Shown: positions 54,308 to 64,000 of the stretch, one piece after another | Layout: the number at the start of each line of letters is the position of its first letter | How positions within the stretch are numbered: position 1 is the first letter of the stretch | Origin: Harmonia axyridis | Lineage: Eukaryota; Arthropoda; Insecta; Coleoptera; Coccinellidae | DNA: 64,000 nucleotides | Assembly (NCBI RefSeq): GCF_914767665.1 | Contig: NC_059505.1 | Span: forward strand, 41,289,506 to 41,353,505 | Direction of reading: 5' to 3' | The notes under the pieces: generated by a model | Told to the model about the DNA's origin: nothing | Databases searched by the model: none | What the model saw: only the letters and a program-made list of their open reading frames with translations | Translations under genes and position numbers: made by a program

Positions 54308-56769
54308 TAAAATTTGGCGAAATGAAATTTTCAATATTCATTACTTTGGAACTATTATAAAAATTGCATTGATAAGTATGATATGACGTTATAGACGAAA
54401 AAATTTACCTATTCAATAGAATCTTTATTCGAAATTTTTGAAAACCACTGCAAAGTCTACAAAATATTTACTTTCTCATATCTCATCAAAAATCTCGATC
54501 CAAATAAATCGTTTTGAGTAAATTTTCATCCAAAATATTGGGGAGAGAAGCTAGCATTTAAGGTTATTTAGTTTCATAATTTCTTTCATTGCACCTTTTG
54601 AATTCCAAGATCGTAGGTCAAGTATTTTGAACCAAATTTGATGAAAATTCTTGCCTCTTCATCAGAGATGATGATTAGATGGACTTTAATATTTGATTTT
54701 TGGGTTTAACGTTTTCAAAACTATAGAAATTAAGAAAAGTTTCAAAGCTTTTTAGCTATTCGTCACTTCCAAACTTATTGAAATTTTTATTTTCAACTCT
54801 AGCCTAAAAAAAATTCAACGAGCGTTAAATGATTGAATTATTACAGTTTCCCCAATATTTTTCGTGTAATATCATCCTCTTTTTACTTATCTTCGATTTC
54901 GCTCCACCAAATATTCCATAATTTCCTGAATTCGATAGATCGAATGATCAATAATGTTTCACATTTTATACATGACAAATAAGTCTGTTTTTTACCTTCT
55001 GTACGATAAATAATTTGTTTGTGTTATTTACATATCATCATCTCATATAGAAATTGAAGGAAATGGCTCTTTAACTTCGTTGAAGCGTCATATGTTGTTC
55101 CAAATATGAGAGAATATCGCCATAGTTAGTAAGAACTTTGGACGTTGATATTTTGTCATCAATTTCGTTGGTCTTATCGAAATTAGGATAATCGAGCGTT
55201 TTGGAGGATTTTTGGAACCTTGAGTAGTTAATTTGCAGAGAAATCTTCTTTGCTCACATTATTAGAGTGTCAGAGGCATATCCTTGAGATGATATTATTG
55301 TCCAGAATTGTATTCGTGATGGATTGACTATTTCCTAAGGTTTCATCGAATGGAAGTAATTTGACATTGAAAAATATTCCTATAGATCTAAACTAATTTC
55401 ATTTCGAAAACAAATCTCAGTAAACACAGAATGATTCCTCGAAAGTATTTATTTTTCGTGTTAAATTCGACAAATAATCATTTTGTGATTTAAGTATTAT
55501 CAGAACTAAAAAGTTTTTAAAATGACAAGATAGCTGGAATAATTGAGAAATGCATTTTTGAAAAAACAAAGAAAACTTTGTACTCGAAATTTCATAGCAA
55601 AAACATGACTTACTCAAAATGAAGTCTATATGCTTTTGTTCCCACTTTCTCTTCAAAATAGTTCACCCATTTGCATACAGTTTGGTGGAAAAACTGCCAA
55701 TCCATGAATTCCAAAGGCTGAAAATCAAGGAATCAAAGCTGAAAATATGTATTCCTCGAAAAATTCAGAAATTCGAATCATACCTTGCAAACTGTCACAC
55801 TGAATACAATATTTTTCGACCCAAAATCATAGCTTTGATAGTTAACCAAAACATAAACTTCATGAATACACTTGATTTCAGAAACAGATAGCACCTTCTT
55901 TGATATTTTCGTTAAATTACTCTGTGATATATGAGGAAATGCTAAATCTGCAGTTTAAAATGTTCATCAATTCAACCTCATTATGTATAAAAAAACCATC
56001 GAAAACTATCCTATCATTAATATAATATAACAGGAAGTAAGTGAAGTTATCGGAACCATAGAACCTATTAGATTCTATATAATATCAATCCATAACCTCT
56101 ATCAAATTAGACAGACCATATCGTGCTGCGTTTTTTTTATCGGATGAAATATAAAAAATCAGTGATGGTGTTTGAAAGTTTGGTTTCGCTTTACTGAATT
56201 GTCAAGGTAGTCCCAAGGTAGCCGAAAAAATTGATTATCCGTTGACCTATATCACGAAAGTGTCAATGAAAATCGATTTGAACGATCTCAACCACACAAT
56301 TTAGAATGACTGTAATATTTCTCAGTGGGTAAGTTCCAACCATTGTTTGTACTTGCAAGTTCAAGGTTGTCATTGATTGGAGTTTCAGAATTTCGTCTTA
56401 TTCTAGTGAATTTAAGAATGATAGTTAGAGAGAATGTGTTGGGAATTGTTTGGGTTTCAATTATTATTGAGTTGGTACATATCCAGGGTTTTCCACTCAG
56501 GTAATTTCTGATAAACAATAACATACGAAGTGGGTACTTATTTTCACCGCAGATATCTGAGAAAAATGTGCTTATTAATATGGGTTTCGTTTACTTATTG
56601 ATACAGGATTCTCAAACTCGTTTTTCCATTCTTGAAGCTTGATTTTGGTTCGTTATATCCAATATTTGTTAATTGAGGTGAATATTCTGGAATGATTTTC
56701 AAATTTTGACACTTTGAATTTTATGAATCGAAATATTTATCGAGCCTTAAGGAATAATAATTGATCAAA
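54308..56769. other. AT-rich stretch without recognised features
   Basis: Only short frames and no transposon termini. It would be part of the long intron of the 53.2-kb gene. Confidence 0.45.
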
Positions 56770-57118
56770 GCAATTAAATGAATAAATAGTTACAATTACA
56801 TATTCAGAATTTGCAGAAAATATAGTATTTTTCCAGTTAATTTCAGATTCAACTACTTGTAAGTAATAATTGAATGGAAAATTATATAATATCATCAAAC
56901 TACATTTATTATACTATACCTGAACTGATTTATCACCTGTAAAGAGTGTCTTAGATCGTGTGTACAGTTGTCAAAGACAAAACAGTTACTTGTAACTTGC
57001 AGTATTTGTATACGATCGTTGGATGAAAAAATTGAACTATCTCAAATTAACTGGAAAAATACCATATTTTCTGCAGGTTCTGAATATGCAGTTGTTACTA
57101 TTTATTCCGGTTAGTTGC
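56770..57118. repeat. foldback MITE with ~80-bp arms
   Basis: TTGCAGAAAATATAGTATTT near 56811-56830 pairs with the inverse CTGCAG end of AAATACCATATTTTCTGCAG near 57057-57075. GTATTTTTCCAGTTAATTT is exactly mirrored. The arms span about 56770-56850 and 57038-57118. Confidence 0.75.
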
Positions 57119-57990
57119 TCTAATTTTATAATATTGTTTTTAGAGGGAGTATGTTATAGTGTTCTTCTATATTGACTGGTATAATATGAGTGTACTGTTT
57201 ATAGACATTTTGATTCATTATTATTGACATAGTCTTCGATTATTAGAATTGTGTGTCTTTATTGTTTTTTTTTTCACTGACACAGATTTTGCCGGGAAAT
57301 TTAAGAGCTAGATGTTTGAAGTTTTCCGAAAGATTTGTTGTAACAACACATCCAACTTATGGATTGACAATTTGATCTCTTCTGAAGACCTTAAACTTGC
57401 ACAGAAGCAGTTGCTATCTTGAATTTATAGTTTCCACATGATTTTTTATTTCCGCAAGAAAATGGTGAAGTATCACTTAATTTTATGTTCTCATGACATG
57501 TCATTGACCAGATATTCAGAAAACTTAATTAGATATGTTGAAGCAAAATTAAAAAAAAAATTGAATACAAAATTCAAACAAACTTAAGGAAGTCAGTGCT
57601 TTTCCCATTTTTTCTTTGGGCTTTACCCACTCCTTCCTTTCCTGATAACCTAAAATATTCCGCTCTACATCGTTCAGTTCACAGATAAACATCCAACTCA
57701 ATTCAGCTGGTTAAATGCCAACAAACGTATGACCATAACAAAAAGTCCTAATCCCAAAAATTTTTCATTCTGCAAAATAAAAATAGCAATCAATTTCCGC
57801 TATTATCATTTCAACAATGGGGTATAATTCGATATTGGCTATAAAAACCGTCCTATAAAAGCTATGAAAAAATTCATTGCTCGCTTGGGTTGAGAACAAT
57901 GCGATAGAGACGATTAAAAACAAATTTTTTAGATTGCTGACGCCACTGTGGTGAAGTTAATAATGCGAATAGGAAAATGTCCGTCGAAAA
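57119..57990. other. AT-rich unassigned sequence
   Basis: No gene or repeat recognised. Confidence 0.4.
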
Positions 57991-58023
57991 TTTGACAAAT
58001 GGCATCAGAGCGCTTCATTATGT

Positions 58024-58075
58024 TCGAGCAGCGGAATCGGGACCGATATCTGGATGGGTGACCGAACTTTATTTT
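58024..58075 (+). ncRNA. possible 5S rRNA-like fragment followed by a T run
   Basis: GAGCAGCGGAATCGGGACCG and TATCTGGATGGGTGACCGA resemble the internal control region of 5S rRNA genes (GATGGGnGACCG box). They are followed by a run of eleven T, a Pol III terminator. The 5' half of 5S is not recognisable, so it is at best a pseudogene or a piece of a 5S-derived SINE. Confidence 0.3.
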
Positions 58076-58170
58076 TTTTTTTCGTATTTCGAATGCCAGA
58101 GTTAGATTTCATCGATATTATGCGTGCACCTAGACAGTATCGAAAGAGTAATTCAGAGCATTTCCATGTA

Positions 58171-58654
58171 TACAGGGTGATTTATCAATAATGTCAAATC
58201 TTTGAATTTTAAATTGTTCGTACAATTCCTATTTAAAAATTGGCAATTTTACTTTTATGGACAGAAGGATTGCCATGATTTGAAATCTAATTCAACATTG
58301 CTGACGATGCTATTCATACTTGATTTCGTGTTATTATTGATTTATAATAACATTTTTTATTCATTTTACTGATAGTTCAGCTGAAAAAAAATTACTTTGA
58401 TTTACTAAACACAACCAAGTGCAACTGCAAATCCTCATGCTGAAAAACGTCAAATTGCCAATTTTCAAATGAAATTGAATATTTTAAGCATAAAAAATTA
58501 TTGCGAAAATGAAAATCCCCATTTAAACTTAAAACTTTCGTTATCTCGGGAACCAAGAATAATTGTATGATGCATATTGAGCTGAATCATCATATTTTGC
58601 GGTCTAGAATCTACAATTCAAAGATGGGGTATTCTCAATGAATCACCCTGTATA
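58171..58654. repeat. MITE with TACAGGGTGATT ends
   Basis: TACAGGGTGATTTATCAATA and its inverse TGAATCACCCTGTATA bound 484 bp of non-coding sequence, flanked by TA. It separates the two 5S-like fragments. Confidence 0.7.
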
Positions 58655-58671
58655 GAGAAAACCATGGCTTA

Positions 58672-58722
58672 GACGGATCGGTATCTGGATAGGTGATCGA
58701 TCAGTTTCTTGGGGAATTTTAA
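58672..58722 (+). ncRNA. second possible 5S rRNA-like fragment
   Basis: GACGGATCGGTATCTGGATA followed by GGTGATCG and CTTGGGGAA echoes 58050-58070 and the 3' part of 5S rRNA. It is diverged. Confidence 0.2.
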
Positions 58723-58761
58723 GTTGGAATGGGCATACGAAAAAGAGCATAAAACCTTATA

Positions 58762-60056
58762 CACTGCGCAAAAAAATTAACGCACATTCTGAAAATCTCA
58801 ATTTTAATGAAAGTTAACTCTACATTGACTTTATAACTTATTTTTTATGTTCTCTCGGGAAGGTTTTGAACGAAACAAGACACATCAAATGGAAGAAAAA
58901 TTCAGGATTTCACCGAGTCTTATGTAAAAGACGAGAAATAAACAATTTTCAAAATACTGGAATGCTGATAAGTGATTTTATACTTGGTATTTCCACCCCT
59001 TGCGTTAATTGCAGCTCGGCAACGACGGTTCATACTCAAAATGAGTGATCTTAAAATGTTCTGATCTAATCCTTCCCAGATTTCTCTGAGTTGAATTATT
59101 AAGAGTAGCTGGATGATTTTCTGTACATACTTCTCAGCCTTCTATTGAGGTTGTCCCAAACCTGCTCAATCGGATTGAGATCTGGACTTCTTGCTGGCCA
59201 TTCCATTCGAGAGACTTCAACCTCTTGAAGGTACTCCTGAACGATGCGCGCACGATGGGGTCTGGCATTATCTTTCATAAAAATAAAATTTTCACCAATG
59301 TATGGGGCAAATGGCACTACATGCTCTTCAAGAATGTTCCTTATATACCTATCAGCATTCATAGCTCCATTATCAACGACCACTAGGTCTATGCAAGCAG
59401 TCAAAGATATTCCACCCCATACCATAATCGATCCTCACCCGAAACCAGTAGTATTCAGGAAATTGCACTGAGCATGTCTTTTATGTGGACGTCTGTATAC
59501 AAGGAAACGTCGATCATAATGGCAGGGGCAGAATCTAGACTCATCTGTGAAGAGAACTCTTTCCCAATCAGCCTCTTCCCAATGGATATGCTCTCTCGCA
59601 AAATCCAAACGCGCCCTTCGATGGGCTGGGGTAAGAGCTGGGCCTCTTGCCCATTCTGGACATACTTGTATGGGAAACTCCAAACCTTTCTGCAATTCTT
59701 GTGTATGTCCACCCTTCTTCTCGCAAAACTACCGCTTGGGCACATTCCTCTTGGGTCAAATTGCGTGTTTCGCGTTGCATAGCGATCGAGTATAGAAAAT
59801 CAAACGAAAGAAAACTATTTATCACTAGAATTGATTGAGAACAATTGATTTCAGAATGGAGTCAATACATTCAAAATCTGATAATCTCATCTTTTTTTAT
59901 TCCTGCTGGGAAAAAACATCTGTATTGAAGAAAAACGTTGAAAGTGGATAACATATGCATGCATAATTCTGATAAAAATAATTATCATTGAGAACACCTT
60001 CAGTTGTAGAATAAATTTGAGATTTCCATAATGTGCGTTAATTTTTTTGCGCAGTG
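58762..60056 (-). mobile_element. Tc1-like (DD34E) transposon, internally deleted
   Basis: TA flanks (58760-58761, 60057-60058) and near-perfect terminal repeats of about 26 bp beginning CACTGCGCAAAAAAATTAAC bound 1295 bp. A single decayed transposase lies on the minus strand. The well preserved ends suggest late arrival. Confidence 0.9.
59099..59780 (-). pseudogene. Tc1-like transposase, disrupted
   Basis: The N-terminus MQRETRNLTQEECAQAVVLR with RIAERFGVSHTSMSRM is the first helix-turn-helix. Part of the second helix-turn-helix and linker is deleted with a frame change. The catalytic domain follows: LFTDESRFC, then a TGA near 59435, MVWGGISL, FMKDNARPHRAR and PDLNPIEQVWD. The second Asp and the Glu are 34 residues apart (DD34E). 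One stop, one deletion and a frameshift make it inactive. Confidence 0.85.
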
Positions 60057-60700
60057 TATTAAATAGACCCAAGTTAGTCGTCATCTTAATTATCTGTCAA
60101 TTACCGAATATTCACAATGACGCAAAATTCGAATAAGGAATCTAAAAATAACCCTTATTACATCTCTCTGCGTCAACCCCAAAAAGGAGCATCACATCTT
60201 TGACGTAGAAGCTGACGAAGATGCTTTTTTGTTTGCGTCATATTAGCCGTGTTTTTTTAACTATCTCACGTTTATGCCAGTCGAGCTGTCATTGGTGGTT
60301 CGAATTTTCTCAAAAATCGTTTTGCAATGAACAGCAGCGCTGTAAAAATAGAAGATTTCTGTGAACGCTGGTATTTGTTGGATGAGTTTATTTAGAACTA
60401 GGTCGTCACATGTGTAGTAATTTCGGACTATATAAACAAGTCGTTCCAAATTTCTCATTTCTGAATCATTGAGATCAATCAACGATTGTGAACAATATCC
60501 AAAAACACTGCTAGTTTATTGCAAGGTTTGTTATTTTGAAGTTATTTCGTTTACTTTATCTCGTATAATATGTCATGTTGCCAACAAAAATTGGAGATAT
60601 ATGATGCACTAAATGTTAAATAATATACCTCTCACTTTTGAGTGTCTCAAACATTAGAAGAATGTACGAATAAACTCAAAATTAGGAGACTGGAAGAGAT
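60057..60700. other. unassigned; 73-codon minus-strand ORF at 60482-60261
   Basis: The frame reads MIDLNDSEMRNLERLVYIV, then YYTCDDLVLNKLIQQ and FTEIFYFYSAAVHCK. It is compositionally protein-like but unrecognised, with no splice evidence. The region is moderately GC-richer than its flanks, with CGTCA repeated at several places (60215-60240). Confidence 0.2.
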
Positions 60701-60704
60701 TTAC

Positions 60705-61440
60705 GTTTGACTTGATTTTAAGTCAAGCTCAAGTCAAGTAGTAGTTTTTCAATCTCATGTCAAGTCAAGTGCTTATTTATCAAGTACTTGAATCATATCA
60801 AGCTATTTGATTTTCAGCAGTTTCATTGTGTAGTGTCACATCAATAAGAAAATGATGAAATGAGAAGGAACCTTGTAAAAAACACTTTTATTTATTGAAC
60901 TTATTGTATAAAAGAAACGAAAATATCAACTTTTTGAAATAGAAACATAAATTAAATCACTATAAATTATAACAAAGTAAAAAATAATACAAAAATAAAG
61001 TTTCTTAATATTGAGGAAACTCCAGGCTTTGTTTGATTTCATTATTTTTCATTAAGAATCTAAGGAAAATGCGACATTCTATAGATTTGTCGCCTAACCT
61101 ATTGCGGGTTTTTGAAACTGTAAGAGCAGCTCTGGAAAATTGTCTTTCTACAGGAGCTGAAGATGCTGGCGTTGATAAAATATCCTTGGCCATTTTGGCC
61201 AAGTTTGGAAAGATATTTCAAAATCTACCAATAGATTTCATGGAACTGTGAGAAAACTACAAATAAAGTCACACTGGCGAATGCTTCAGTCTCTCGGCGC
61301 TCGAGGAATCCCCCTATTTAGTCTAAGCGCGAACGAGATTGCAGAAATATATGCCGTGCGACGCGTGCATATCAAGCTCAAGTAATATCAAGTAGCTTGA
61401 TATCAAGTCAAGCAATAAATATCTAAAATCAGGTCAAGGC
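60705..61440 (-). mobile_element. hAT element remnant with CAAGTCAAG subterminal repeats
   Basis: Clusters of CAAGTCAAG/CTTGACTTG-type repeats occur at 60708-60815 and 61371-61440. They flank a fragment of hAT transposase at 61005-61250. Terminal repeats and target duplication could not be fixed. Confidence 0.65.
61005..61250 (-). pseudogene. hAT transposase C-terminal dimerisation region
   Basis: The minus strand reads MKSIGRF-stop-NIFPNLAKMAK, then DILSTPASSAPVERQFSRAA, LTVSKTRNRLGDKS and IFLRFLMKN to a stop. The block with PASSAPVER and the following Ser-rich segment is the hAT C-terminal dimerisation signature. A TGA replaces a Trp codon, and everything upstream is missing. Confidence 0.8.
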
Positions 61441-61929
61441 TACATTAATAAGCAGAATTTTCGGATTTGGGGCTCGTTTACAGTCATAGAATTCATTCAT
61501 TTTCAAAATTTCAGATCTTTCTATGAACAAATTGTGTTCTGTACTTCTTACAATTTAAATTATCAAAGTTCACGACTTTTGTAGAAAGTTATTGGTGAAA
61601 ATGATTAGGTAATGGAAAAACAAAAAACCTGAATCATTTAATGTAATGGACAAAACCAAAACGTCTCCTCTAACTCGTAATGATGTGAATAGAGAATTTT
61701 TATCGTCGCGATCGTAACAATAATGTATTTTCATATTCATTGTTAGAATAACAGTAGGCCATGGTGATCAACGGAACTTAGCACTTACCTTGACGACGGA
61801 AGATACAATTGATATCAATTATATTATTCTCTCATACTTCATAGGTACCATAATTATGTTACGAACATTATTTTCTGATTCTGTGTCGAATACAGAAATT
61901 GTTGAAATAAGACTGAAAATTTCACATAT
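61441..61929. other. AT-rich unassigned sequence
   Basis: Nothing recognised. Confidence 0.4.
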
Positions 61930-63025
61930 CAATTGAATTGGATATTGTTCAAGGTCTTGAATCGATTATGGAGCTCAGATCTTATCTTTCACGTGGCCCC
62001 AAAGAAAAAAGTCTAAAGGTGTTAAATCACAGGATTTTGGAGGACACTTGTGATCAACTCTTCGAAAATACACGGCGATGAAACTTTTATTGCAAAATTG
62101 CGAATTGTTCGTTGCTTATGTGGCACGTTGCGCTGTCTTGTTGAAAACAAACGTTGTCCACATCACTATCTTCTAATTCCAGCCAGAAAGAATCATTAAT
62201 CATAGCTCGATAGGGCAATTCATTCACAGTAACAGTTCCACCGGCCTCATTTTCTTAAGTAAGGTCCAATCACATCACCAGCCCAAAAACCTCACCAAAC
62301 AGTAACACTTTGAGGATGAAGAGGCTTTTCAACAATAATTCTTGGATTTTTCGAGTCCCAAATGTGACAATGTTCGGAATCCAAACAAACAGATTGTCAT
62401 TCAAATTAGTACGTTGTCGTTGAAGAATTTGGCTTTATTTGATAAATAAGATTATTTAAGGAACGATTTTACTATTAATTGATAGACAGAAGGAACGAGA
62501 TTAATGCCAGTAAGTTCGAACTTGAAGTTCAACTAATAAACACGGCTTTTTACAAAATCTGGGGAATGATACAGGATTCAAACTTACTGGTATTAACCTC
62601 GTTTCTTCTGTCTATCAATTAATACTGAAATCGTTCCTCAAATACTCTTATTTATGAAAATAAGCCAATTCCTTCAACGACACCGTACTAATTTGAATGA
62701 CAATTTATTTGTTTGGATTCCGAACACTGACAGGAGAACCAAAAATGGCGGTGTGTGAAGTCACACTAATAGAGTGTATAGTGAAACTGCTGGAAAAATT
62801 GGATGCTACACTTTGACTCAAAAGTGCTTTAGTTCTGCGAACTGTGACTGCAAAGTTTTCACCATCCTTGTAATGAATTTTAACAATTCCAATGCGCTGT
62901 TGAAGCGTGTATCGTTCCATTTTTATAAATGGCGTAGTTTTTACTTGTCAAATGTCAAAAATTGACAGCTCCAAAAGTGACAGCTCTCCAGATAATAGAC
63001 TATTAAAAATGAAACCTCTTATTGG
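61930..63025 (-). mobile_element. older DD41D-related element with a nested palindrome
   Basis: Positions 61969-62365 match the decayed element at 27140-28157 (GGTGTTAAATCACAGGATTT, GGCACGTTGCGCTGTCTTGT). Positions 62800-63025 match its right part and end in CCTCTTATTGG. The 62364-62733 foldback interrupts it. No usable frame. Confidence 0.65.
62364..62733. repeat. 370-bp foldback element with ~155-bp arms
   Basis: The left arm 62364-62520 (GTTCGGAATCCAAACAAACA, ATTGTCATTCAAATTAGTAC) is inverted at 62577-62733 with about 90 percent identity. The loop is 56 bp. It is not seen elsewhere in the window. Confidence 0.85.
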
Positions 63026-63437
63026 AAAACCCCTCATAATCATTGCATAACTCTACTATAATACAATCCCTTCATCTGTTATGTCTAGTGCGTAATATTG
63101 TTATCGATTTTCTGAACGACGTCATCATAATTCATTCATAATAGGTTCAGAACAATTAACAGCCCAGTTGGTGACAACAAAACAAGAGAACGAATGCTTA
63201 TATAAATAGCTGATTCGATTTAAAAGTGGCCAAGATGAAGTTGTACGAGAATCGTTATGTGACAATGGAAAGGATGCCATTGCAAGTGACAGGTTTCACA
63301 CTTTCGTTTAGTTCAGATCGATTGATCATTTTTTTTATATAGAGTATGATTCGATTAATAAAGGTTGAGAAAGTTACGTCATTATCGAATATCAGAGATG
63401 ATGATATCGATGGCACAAGTCATTATTATTTTTGTAG
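63026..63437. other. unassigned
   Basis: No gene or repeat recognised. Confidence 0.35.
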
Positions 63438-63627
63438 GGGCGTCATCTTGATATGCTCATTTTTAATGCGAATCTACAGGGTGATATTTTTTCGGGAACA
63501 GTGCCCGCTTCTTTCCTCCAGAATTGGTAGTTTGAAAAAATTTGAAAAGAAACTTAGGTCTTGTACTACACTTTTTGATTTCTTATAGTTTAGTCCTATC
63601 TGCTATGGGTTTCCAGAAAAATTCAAA
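63438..63627 (-). repeat. CAGGGTGTTCCT MITE family, internal fragment
   Basis: GATATGCTCATTTTTAATGC, AGTGCCCGCTTCTTTC and the TATAGTTTAGTCCTATCTGC block match 43738-43900. Both ends are missing. Confidence 0.6.
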
Positions 63628-64000
63628 CCTAGAGTAATAAAAATAGATAGAGAGAGTATACGCAATTTTTACATGTCCCCAACATGGTTAGATTACGTTG
63701 TCGGATTGTGATATATTTTCAAATACACAATTTTACTACATCGTTATGAATGTATATTATATTGAATGAAATATATTTATTTGAGTGATTCCTGATTAAA
63801 TATGCAAATTTGAATATTTGGAATCCGATATTTTTCCTAATTGTCGAATTTATAATAAGCGGAATATTTATTATTTTCTCTATCTACCTGCTGAAATCCA
63901 AGGTTTGGCAACTTTTGCTCTCCTAGTGTCATCGGTTGTTTCACGTCGTTTGGCGCGCTTGAATTTTGTTTTCTGAATTTCTGACATATTTTGGTATTTA
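63628..64000 (+). repeat. THAP-associated MITE family T, copy T6 (runs off window)
   Basis: It begins CCTAGAGTAATAAAAATAGA with subterminal CATGTCCCCAACATGG, then is collinear with T4 until the window ends before the MGHKKC frame. Confidence 0.75.

Noticed and set aside
1..64000. CRISPR arrays, operons, tRNA or full rRNA genes
   Set aside because: No regularly spaced identical repeats, no Shine-Dalgarno-led gene strings and no cloverleaf with a standard T-loop were found by eye; the DNA is eukaryotic.

Overview
The window looks like AT-rich nuclear DNA from an insect, most likely a beetle. The grounds are small exons with GT-AG introns, a cluster of retinol-dehydrogenase-like SDR genes, and abundant mariner/Tc1/hAT DNA transposons with RTE-like non-LTR fragments. 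The species assignment is inference; no bacterial or viral gene organisation is present.

Layout. (1) 1-5.55 kb: the 3' part of one plus-strand gene encoding an IQ-motif plus Kelch-repeat protein. Seven exons (13-328, 1674-1924, 3043-3302, 3374-3560, 3612-3806, 3858-4162, 5329-5420) join with compatible phases. Intron 2 holds an RNase H fragment of a non-LTR retrotransposon, and the last intron holds an internally deleted mariner. (2) 5.6-16.2 kb: a tandem array of three apparently intact minus-strand SDR genes, each with four exons of exactly 127, 324, 320 and 198 nt (322 aa). A broken tail of a fourth copy marks an unequal-exchange breakpoint. A stray terminal coding exon and two nested MITEs sit in the spacer between copies 2 and 3. 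(3) 16.2-53 kb: a transposon-dominated region. It holds five copies of a ~0.93 kb DD41D mariner-like element that share one internal deletion, three more mariners, and three ~0.9 kb foldback elements. It also holds a THAP-associated MITE family, a hAT MITE with a perfect 8-bp target duplication, non-LTR 3' ends and a THAP-domain exon. (4) 53.1-53.4 kb: a probable RNA polymerase II promoter (CRE palindrome, TATA box, initiator) with an ATG-free first exon ending in a consensus donor; it points rightward into a TE-rich presumed first intron. (5) 53.4-64 kb: AT-rich DNA with more MITEs, a decayed Tc1, a decayed hAT with CAAGTCAAG subterminal repeats, a 370-bp palindrome and possible 5S-rRNA-like fragments.

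Apart from the Kelch gene, the SDR array and the promoter, most of the recognisable content is mobile DNA, often nested. The most interesting signals are the DD41D family that appears to have spread after losing its DNA-binding domain, the THAP-associated repeats, the SDR array with mosaic exon 3, and the orphan coding exon captured between SDR copies. All homology calls come from reading motifs by eye; none was checked against a database.
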